Below, piece by piece: positions 29,291 to 36,247 of a stretch of 36,247 nt of DNA. Source of the stretch: Candidatus Omnitrophota bacterium (GTDB lineage: Bacteria > Omnitrophota > Gorgyraeia > 2-01-FULL-45-10); the NCBI GenBank assembly GCA_016935115.1, contig JAFGRN010000023.1:1-36247 (forward strand), given 5' to 3'. Position 1 is the first letter of the stretch. Every line of letters begins with the position of its first letter. The notes beneath the pieces are model-generated. The model was given only the letters and a program-made list of their open reading frames with translations, was not told the origin of the DNA and ran no database searches. The position numbers and the translations under genes are program-made.

Positions 29291-29395
29291 TCAGCCTATC
29301 TTCTTTCTGGTGAGCACTTTGATGAAGCAGAAGATCGTCAATGCCAATATGAATGTCCACGAAAGGAACATGAAGAGCCAGCCCGAGAGCCTCAT
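29291..29395 (-). CDS. 34-aa single-TM protein, putative symporter small accessory subunit (MetS-like)
   Basis: Read directly from minus strand: MRLSGWLFMFLSWTFILALTIFCFIKVLTRKKIG*; its ATG overlaps the NSS transporter TGA (ATGA); absent from the supplied ORF track. Confidence 0.8.
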   Translation of the reverse strand: MRLSGWLFMFLSWTFILALTIFCFIKVLTRKKIG

Positions 29396-30945
29396 GTTTT
29401 GGCCTTTCTCTTCCTCATCCAGGCTATCTTAACCAGGACTGCAAGCGTCACAAAAGCCGCCACAAGGCAGAATCTCGTGGCGAATACTATCTGCCTATCA
29501 GGCGCGGAAACGTTTTTCATCAATATCGTCGGAATGCCGTCCTGATACAGCCAGAACCCCAGGATCACAATAAGAAATGCCGGGGTAATGTATTTTATTA
29601 TGAATTTATATATGCCGGGTACGCGCATGTCCGCGCCATGGTGTATCTCCTCCCAGGCCTTCTCCATTCCGAATACCCATGCGAAGAGTATCACCTCAAC
29701 CGTGGCAAACAGCACAAGGCAGAATGTCCCGCCCCAGAAGTCGAGCTCGTCCACTACGCCCCTGCCGAGAAGGAATATCGGGGCCTGGCACAATACGAAA
29801 AGTACCACGCCGAATATAGATACCGCTTTTTTCCTCGTTATATTAAATTCGTCCTCGAGAAACGCGATCGCCGGCTGGGCAAGCGATACGGATGAAGTTA
29901 TGCCCGCGAGAAAGAGCAGCATAAACCAGAGGCAGCCGAAGAACTGCCCGAGCGCCATCTTACCGAATATGAGCGGCATCGTGACAAACCCCAGGTTAAA
30001 CGCGCCGCTATGCGCTATATCCCGCACCCCGCCCGGCCCGAAGAAGACGAAAGCCGCCGGGATTATTATGCTGCCTCCTATAATGACTTCGATCAGCTCA
30101 TTGGTACCTACCGCCGATAATCCCGACAGGACCACGTCGTCGCCCTTAGAAAGATAGCTGGCATACGTAAGGATCACGCCTATGCCGACGGACAGGGTAA
30201 AGAATATCTGCCCTGCGGCGGCGAGCCAGACCTTTGCGCTCTTCAGCGCAGTGAAATCCGGATTCCATAAAAATCCCAGGCCGTTAACAAGGTTCCAGCC
30301 GGGCCTTGACGGATCGGGCGTTCCCAGCATAAGCACGCGCACCATCATGATTATTCCGAACAGAAACAGAAGAGGCATCGCCACCTTGCAGAGCCTCTCG
30401 ATGCCGCCCCTGATCCCGTAATAGGTAACCGCCATATTCGCGATGAACGTCACCAGGAAGAACACGTATGCCGGGGCCATATTGCAGAAATATGAGTTTC
30501 TCTCGAGCCCCTGAAAGCCCCGAAGGAACGACTGCATCGCCGTTTCTGTCGCGGCGGATGAGTACCTGCCGGTCATAGCGAAGAAACTGTACGCGAGCGT
30601 CCATGATTCTATATAGGTATAATAGACCATTATAACGAGCGGGCCGAATATCCCTATCACGCCGAAGTACTTGATAAAACGGTTCTTGGCCCACATATTA
30701 TGGAATATGCCGGGAGCTGTGCCGTGCCCGAACCCGCCTCCGAACCGGCCGAGAGTCCACTCCACCCACATGAGCGGTATGCCAAGAAGGAGTAGCGACA
30801 CAAAATACGGTATCATGAATGCACCGCCGCCGTTGGACGCCGCCTGTACCGGGAAACGCAACAAGTTACCGAGGCCGATGGCGCTTCCGGCTACCGCCAT
30901 TATGATACCAAGCCTTGTGCCCCATGCCTGCCGCTTATTCGCCAT
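29392..30945 (-). CDS. Sodium:neurotransmitter symporter (NSS/SNF) family transporter
   Basis: WGTRLGIIMAVAGSAIGLGNLLRFPVQAASNGGGAFMIPYF; about 12 TM segments. Start at 30945 has AGGAG 5 nt upstream. Confidence 0.93.
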   Translation of the reverse strand: MANKRQAWGTRLGIIMAVAGSAIGLGNLLRFPVQAASNGGGAFMIPYFVSLLLLGIPLMWVEWTLGRFGGGFGHGTAPGIFHNMWAKNRFIKYFGVIGIFGPLVIMVYYTYIESWTLAYSFFAMTGRYSSAATETAMQSFLRGFQGLERNSYFCNMAPAYVFFLVTFIANMAVTYYGIRGGIERLCKVAMPLLFLFGIIMMVRVLMLGTPDPSRPGWNLVNGLGFLWNPDFTALKSAKVWLAAAGQIFFTLSVGIGVILTYASYLSKGDDVVLSGLSAVGTNELIEVIIGGSIIIPAAFVFFGPGGVRDIAHSGAFNLGFVTMPLIFGKMALGQFFGCLWFMLLFLAGITSSVSLAQPAIAFLEDEFNITRKKAVSIFGVVLFVLCQAPIFLLGRGVVDELDFWGGTFCLVLFATVEVILFAWVFGMEKAWEEIHHGADMRVPGIYKFIIKYITPAFLIVILGFWLYQDGIPTILMKNVSAPDRQIVFATRFCLVAAFVTLAVLVKIAWMRKRKAKT

Positions 30946-32269
30946 GGCACTCCTGTTTGACATACCGCCTGTCCACCAGCCGTAACAGCTTCCTTCCGGT
31001 ACGGACTTCTCCGGGCTTATGATATACGAACGATGTCTCGAATATGGCTATCTCCATGTTCTTCCACAGGTCCGGATAATGCGATTTGATATTGGAAAAT
31101 ATTTTTCTCTTCACATCTTCGGCCGAACGGCCTTCCTTGAGCTCAAGGTTAAATTCCATCACCTCTTTTATATCGTTCAATTTCAATACGATCTGCCATT
31201 CGCTGGTTATGCCGTCCACATCCTTCAATATCTCCTGGAACATGAGCGGATAGATATTGCCGCCGGAAGCCACCACAAGCTCATCAGACCTGCCGCGCAT
31301 TCTCGCCAGTTTCCTGTATGGCAGGCCGCACGGGCACCTCTCTTCTATGATCCTGCTGATATCCCTGTTCCTGTAACGTATGAGGGGCATTGTGCGGCGC
31401 GCTAGCGTGGTGAATGTGACTTCGCCGTATCCCTCGGCATCGGGATCCGTTATCTCCACTAAAAAATTATTCTCATCTATATGATACCCGCCGGCGCACT
31501 TTCTGAACGCCTCGAATGCCATGATCCCGGCGGACTCCACCGACGCGTAAACCATCCTCACCTCTACGCCCGGCCAGACCTTCTCCATCCATGGCCGCGC
31601 CGCGTCAGGCATCTCTTCGGCGCCGCCTATTATGAACTTCAGCGGGTACGAACCGCTCTTCTCCGCTATCTCGGTTAGCCGTATGAGCCATGTCGGCTCG
31701 CCCAGGACGACGTTAAAATTATACGTCGGTATCCTCTTATAAACTTCCATGGGATCGACCTTACCCGCCGCCATGCCGAGCATTCCCGAATGCTCGAGCG
31801 ATTTCTGCCCGATCATCCCCGGTATCCATATACAGAAGTCGAACGCGTTCACGATCCTGTCCGTTTTCCTGACGCCGCCGATAAGCATACCGGCCGCGTT
31901 GAATTTGCCTATATGCCCCAACTCATCCATCGAGACATAGATCCTCTTGTTCCTTCCCGTTGTGCCGGAGGATTCGAATACCATGTGCGGCTGCCTGCAG
32001 AGAAAATCCTCGGCATGCTCCACTATGTCCTGCGGGGTCGTATAAAATCCGCCAAGATCGGATGGCTTGCGGACTTTGTCAGGATTAATATTAAGGCTGT
32101 CGAATTTCTGCCTGTAGAATCTGGAATGCCTGTAAGCGTATCTGACAACCTCGCAAAAAGATTCGCGCGCCTTCCAATCGAGAAGCGCCCGGGGAGTCTT
32201 GTTGGAAATGGCTGCCAGCATCCCCGGAGACGCTTTAGATATGGCCAGATCGGCTATTTTAGATATCAT
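30935..32269 (-). CDS. Phenylacetate-CoA ligase-like (PaaK/CapK) adenylate-forming enzyme
   Basis: AMP-binding motif FESSGTTGRNKRIYVS, RYRNRDISRII, RMRGRSDELVVASGGNIYPLMFQEIL. Confidence 0.85.
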   Translation of the reverse strand: MISKIADLAISKASPGMLAAISNKTPRALLDWKARESFCEVVRYAYRHSRFYRQKFDSLNINPDKVRKPSDLGGFYTTPQDIVEHAEDFLCRQPHMVFESSGTTGRNKRIYVSMDELGHIGKFNAAGMLIGGVRKTDRIVNAFDFCIWIPGMIGQKSLEHSGMLGMAAGKVDPMEVYKRIPTYNFNVVLGEPTWLIRLTEIAEKSGSYPLKFIIGGAEEMPDAARPWMEKVWPGVEVRMVYASVESAGIMAFEAFRKCAGGYHIDENNFLVEITDPDAEGYGEVTFTTLARRTMPLIRYRNRDISRIIEERCPCGLPYRKLARMRGRSDELVVASGGNIYPLMFQEILKDVDGITSEWQIVLKLNDIKEVMEFNLELKEGRSAEDVKRKIFSNIKSHYPDLWKNMEIAIFETSFVYHKPGEVRTGRKLLRLVDRRYVKQECHGE

Positions 32270-32276
32270 GGGCGGC

Positions 32277-33698
32277 CTATGAGATCTCTTTTAAGGCTCT
32301 ATTCAGGGCCTCTTCGAAGAGATCGATGCCAAGGTCGATCTCCTTCTCGGTAATGTATAACGAAGGCGCCAGCGTGAAGGCATTCTTGTAATAACCGCCG
32401 ACATCAAGCACCAGCCCGCGCTTCTTCCCGCCTGCCGTGAGAGTGCCGCTTAAACCTATCTCCTCTATGCGGTCGGTCAGCGCCTTATTCGGGGTAAAGC
32501 CGTCCTTCTGGCAAAGCTCTATCCTGAGCGCAAGGCCCAATCCGTCGACATCGCCTATCTGCGAATATCTCTTCTGCAATGCCTTCAGCCTTGAGAGGAA
32601 ATATGCCCCCTTTTTCGGCACATCTACGGCAAAATTTGATTCCTCTATCAGCTTCATCACCTCAAGGCCCGCGGCCGTGCCCTGCGGATTCGAGGAGAAT
32701 GTCGAATGCGTGGATCCGGGGCCGAAGACCTTGGGATTTATCAGCTTCTCCCTCGCCCATATGCACGATATGGGGTTGAGCCCGTTGGTCAATGCCTTGC
32801 CGAATACGATAATGTCGGGCGATACCTCAAAATGCTCTATGGCCCAGAATTTTCCCGTCCTGAAGAAGCCCATCTGGATCTCATCGTCCACCATCATGAT
32901 ATTGTGCCTGTCCAGGATCTCTTTAAGGCCCGAAAAATATTCCCGCGGCGGTACGACATACCCGCCTGTCCCCTGTACGGGCTCTACGTAGAAGGCGGCG
33001 AATTCGCAATTGTTGGTCTTATTATTTATAACGCCGTAATATTCGGTCTCGAATAATTTCTCAAACTGTTTCAGGCAGTACATGCCGCAGGAGTCTTTTT
33101 TCTTCTCATAAGGGCACCTGAAGCAGTACGGATACGGCACGAAGAGCGCCCTGTCCCCGAAGTGGCCGAACTTCTCCCTGTAACGGTAACTCGATGTTAT
33201 GGCCGAAGCGCCGAGGGTCCTGCCATGATATCCGCCCATGAACGCGAAGACGAGGTTCTTCCCGGTATGATTGCGCACAAGCTTCATCGAATCCTCTATC
33301 GCGGAGGCGCCTCCGACATTGAAATGGACACGGCCCTTCTCTTCGAAAGTCCTCTCGGCCCTCTGCGCTATCCTGGCCGCGAGACGTATCTTCTCCTCAT
33401 GCAGGTACTGGCATGCCAGGTGCGGCAGGCGATCGATCTGACGCCTGAGAGCGTCGATAATGCGCTTATTGTTATATCCGAAATTCACCGCCGAATACAG
33501 CATCTGCAGGTCGAGAAACTCCGTCCCGTTCCTGTCATAAAGGAAAGATCCTTTACAATGTTCAAATATATTCGGTTTCGGGACATAGTGGACGGTATCC
33601 CCCCACGAACAATACTTCTCCTCGAGCTTCATCAGCTCATCCTGTGATGCCTCTCTCTCCTCCGGCTTTCTTACGAGGGTCTTCTGTTTTTGGGCCAC
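32277..33698 (-). CDS. Class III PLP-dependent aminotransferase
   Basis: GGYHGRTLGASAITSS, MMVDDEIQMGFFRTGKFWAIEHFEVSPDIIVFGKALTNG (catalytic Lys), STHSTFSSNPQGTAAGLEV. Confidence 0.92.
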   Translation of the reverse strand: MAQKQKTLVRKPEEREASQDELMKLEEKYCSWGDTVHYVPKPNIFEHCKGSFLYDRNGTEFLDLQMLYSAVNFGYNNKRIIDALRRQIDRLPHLACQYLHEEKIRLAARIAQRAERTFEEKGRVHFNVGGASAIEDSMKLVRNHTGKNLVFAFMGGYHGRTLGASAITSSYRYREKFGHFGDRALFVPYPYCFRCPYEKKKDSCGMYCLKQFEKLFETEYYGVINNKTNNCEFAAFYVEPVQGTGGYVVPPREYFSGLKEILDRHNIMMVDDEIQMGFFRTGKFWAIEHFEVSPDIIVFGKALTNGLNPISCIWAREKLINPKVFGPGSTHSTFSSNPQGTAAGLEVMKLIEESNFAVDVPKKGAYFLSRLKALQKRYSQIGDVDGLGLALRIELCQKDGFTPNKALTDRIEEIGLSGTLTAGGKKRGLVLDVGGYYKNAFTLAPSLYITEKEIDLGIDLFEEALNRALKEIS

Positions 33699-34348
33699 GA
33701 TTCGCTCCTTTTCAAATATTTATAAACATCCGACAAGTCATCAAACGGGACAAAAGGCACCTTTTCTGAACTAAGGCGCTCCCTGAGTGAACTCTTGGCA
33801 AATACGAGATCCGTTCTCTTCGATGGACACAGGTCGGACAGGCCGTCACCGACATAGATTGACCTCGTATTGCGGCCTATATTGGCCTTAAGATTCCCGG
33901 TCTTGCAATGTGCGCAGCGTTTGCGGCATCTGCCGCTGTACGGGAATCGCGGAATAAGCGACTCCTTCAATAATTTCAGCGAATTGCAGTAGACATCTAC
34001 TCCGCTGATACCGTTATTTTTAAGGATGCCTTTCAGTATATAATCGAAGTTGTCGCTCAATATCACCTTGCGCGTATTATTCCTGTCGCAGAGCCCCAAT
34101 ATTTTCTTAAAAGAAGGGTCGAGCTTTATTCCCGAAAGATAACTGTCGAGCCTGCCGCGGGTTATCTTTATGCCGCGTATCTGGGCGTCGAGGCACTCGA
34201 GGGATCCTATCTCGCCTCTTTTCCATTTCTCTTCGAGCGCCATCCAATTATCGTCTTTCGAAAAACGCTCCAGCATATCGTCAAGGATGTCAAATTTCGT
34301 TATGGTATTATCAAAATCGAAGAAGAAGACGCATTTTCCACGGCTCAT
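33671..34348 (-). CDS. HAD-superfamily phosphatase (IB, MtnX/PHOSPHO-like)
   Basis: CVFFFDFDNTITKFD, KVILSDNFDYI, YVGDGLSDLCPSKRTDLVFAK. Confidence 0.85.
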   Translation of the reverse strand: MSRGKCVFFFDFDNTITKFDILDDMLERFSKDDNWMALEEKWKRGEIGSLECLDAQIRGIKITRGRLDSYLSGIKLDPSFKKILGLCDRNNTRKVILSDNFDYILKGILKNNGISGVDVYCNSLKLLKESLIPRFPYSGRCRKRCAHCKTGNLKANIGRNTRSIYVGDGLSDLCPSKRTDLVFAKSSLRERLSSEKVPFVPFDDLSDVYKYLKRSESWPKNRRPS

Positions 34349-34349
34349 T

Positions 34350-36182
34350 TTAATTCACCGCCCTGCCGGAGGCCGCGACCATCGCCTTTATTTCGCCGCA
34401 AATTTCATCCTTAAGAAGTTCCTCTACAGGCATAGGCATGGTCATGGACCAGTTGGTCCTGGCGATGGTGCCGGGCCGGTTTATCCTCTCCCGGTACATA
34501 TCGCCTTTGAATGCGCCGGCAAGATAGAGATAATCTATAAATAGTTCTATGGAAAATATTGACCGTGACATAAGCGTTACTTTAAGCGCCGCTTTCATTA
34601 TTTCGGCGTCGCACTCTTCCCGCATCGGGCCCCTGATCTTAAACTGCCCCCAGAGCTTTTCTTTCTCCTTATACGTATTAAGGTACATGTCGAGGAAATC
34701 CGCCAGCTCTTCCTCCCGCTTTCCGAGTATCCCCGCATAGATCTCTTTAGTAGCCACGATATCCTGCCAACGCAGCCGCCCATGCCTCGACCGTTTCGCG
34801 TCGAAAAGAAGCTCCTTTACGCGCCCGAAATCTATCCCGCGCTCGCCGCACTTCCTTATAAATAATGCCTCGTCCACTGTGCCCGCCTCATTTTCCCACC
34901 AGGCGGCCCAGTTCGTGGTATCGTGCGTTGAGAGCATGGCTACGGATATTTCGCGATACTCCTTAGGCGCAAGAAAGTCGTGCTTCGTCTGCCAGTCTTT
35001 CACCCAGCGTTCCACCTCATTCCCCGGAATGCCCAGCTCCTTCAGTGTCTCGGGACATGCCCTGGGTATCATTCCCAGGTCCTCGGCGCAGAGCAGCATA
35101 TCCGAGCTTTTTATCATGACCGATAATATGGCCCGCCCATGGTCTCCCCACACATTCTCATCCGGCGGGTCAAAAGTCCCCTTGAGCCCTTCATTCTCCA
35201 GCGGATCGGTATAGGGGATGCTCCATATGCGGAACAGGCCGACCACATGGTCGACTCTAAGTATATCATAAAAATTACCGGCATATTTCAGTTTCTCTTT
35301 AAGGTATTTGAATTTATCATCGGCTATCCTGTCCCAGTCATATGTCGGCATCCCCCATCTCTGGCCCTTGGAACAGTACATATCCGGCGGCGCTCCGGCG
35401 GCAAAATCGAGCTTAAAATACTCGGGATGCGCCCAGACATCCGCGCTGTCCCGGGAAATAAGGATGGGTAGATCGCCTTTTATCAATATTTTCCTGGAGG
35501 CAGCATATTTTTTAGCCGCTGAAAATTGCCCGCACAGCACCCACTGCACCCATTTCTGGAACAGTATATCTTTTTTATGTTTCTCTTCAAACTGCGAAAG
35601 CGCGTCGGCGTCCCGATAGGCATACCCCTCGTTCCAGTCATACCACGGCTTTCCCTGATGGGCGCTCTTTAGGACTTTATAAAGAGCAAAATCATCAAGC
35701 CAGTATTTATTCGCGCGGATAAATTTATTGAACTCTGCCGGTTTTCCCGCGGCGAGGCCATTTTCAAATATATCCCACAGAACCTGGCGTTTCTCTTCCT
35801 TTATGGCGTAATCTACATATCCCGCGCCTGCTGGCAGCATCTTCTTTATCTTTTCTATCCTGGCTCTTATGGCCTTGTCCCTGCTCTCAGGCATTGAATT
35901 GAGCGATACATATGAAGGTTCGAGAGCGAATGAGCTTACGGCATCATATGGGCAGAAGGTGGCGCCTATCTCATTCATAGGAAGGAGCTGGATAATGGAT
36001 AAATCCGCCTTTTCGCAGAAATCCATAAGAAGTTTCAGGTCATCCAGGTCGCCTATTCCCGTAGTATTCTTCGAATATGCCGAGAAGAGCGGCACCAGGA
36101 GTCCCGCGCGCCTATGGGTGCCTATCCTGTTCCATTTATCAGATGAAGCGGTCTTCAAAAGATCGACCTTATCCTGGGGCAT
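34350..36182 (-). CDS. malQ: 4-alpha-glucanotransferase
   Basis: GH77-type: GLLVPLFSAYSKNTTGIGDLDDL, LPMNEIGATFCPYDAVSSFALEP, RVDHVVGLFRIWSIP, CAEDLGMIP; AAGGAGAGGT RBS. Confidence 0.93.
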   Translation of the reverse strand: MPQDKVDLLKTASSDKWNRIGTHRRAGLLVPLFSAYSKNTTGIGDLDDLKLLMDFCEKADLSIIQLLPMNEIGATFCPYDAVSSFALEPSYVSLNSMPESRDKAIRARIEKIKKMLPAGAGYVDYAIKEEKRQVLWDIFENGLAAGKPAEFNKFIRANKYWLDDFALYKVLKSAHQGKPWYDWNEGYAYRDADALSQFEEKHKKDILFQKWVQWVLCGQFSAAKKYAASRKILIKGDLPILISRDSADVWAHPEYFKLDFAAGAPPDMYCSKGQRWGMPTYDWDRIADDKFKYLKEKLKYAGNFYDILRVDHVVGLFRIWSIPYTDPLENEGLKGTFDPPDENVWGDHGRAILSVMIKSSDMLLCAEDLGMIPRACPETLKELGIPGNEVERWVKDWQTKHDFLAPKEYREISVAMLSTHDTTNWAAWWENEAGTVDEALFIRKCGERGIDFGRVKELLFDAKRSRHGRLRWQDIVATKEIYAGILGKREEELADFLDMYLNTYKEKEKLWGQFKIRGPMREECDAEIMKAALKVTLMSRSIFSIELFIDYLYLAGAFKGDMYRERINRPGTIARTNWSMTMPMPVEELLKDEICGEIKAMVAASGRAVN

Positions 36183-36208
36183 ACCTCTCCTTGGTAAAAG
36201 ATTATCTT

Positions 36209-36235
36209 ATTATACTATATAAGTACTCCTGTAAA
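36209..36235 (-). promoter_or_regulatory. Candidate promoter for the malQ-led gene string
   Basis: Minus: TTTACA (36235-36230), 15-bp spacer (short), TATAAT (36214-36209). Confidence 0.5.
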
Positions 36236-36247
36236 ATCAATAGAAAA

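Overview
The window is a gene-dense, almost entirely minus-strand bacterial chromosome segment. I recognise 36 CDS from the ORF track (only one, a SurA_N-like protein, is on +), one tRNA-Leu(CAG), and one 34-codon membrane ORF that falls below the track's size cutoff. From right to left on the minus strand the blocks are: (a) malQ / HAD phosphatase / class III aminotransferase / PaaK-like AMP ligase / NSS symporter / small ORF / rlmN; (b) tRNA-Leu followed by purB-purC-purM-purD-purE; (c) tsaC / ywlE-like phosphatase / rpiB / glyA / dCMP deaminase / nrdR / amrS; (d) ilvE-like / mcsA / mcsB / clpC / AsmA-like / mlaE-mlaF-mlaD / yacL-like / ispD / ispF / cysE / cysS / tmk / holB / ricT-like / metG. 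Blocks (c) and (d) have Firmicutes-like synteny, but a diderm lipid-transport (MCE/Mla) module sits inside block (d). Lineage is inferred only: a Gram-negative candidate phylum such as Omnitrophota is plausible but not proven. The observations most worth checking are a 126-bp structured insert bounded by a perfect 21-bp copy of the tRNA-Leu 3' end, a missed small ORF overlapping the NSS symporter stop by ATGA, a self-closing multi-hairpin intergenic region at 1-147, and a full arginine-phosphorylation gene set (McsA/McsB/ClpC plus a YwlE-like phosphatase). I do not see a CRISPR array, transposase gene, defence island or biosynthetic megacluster.
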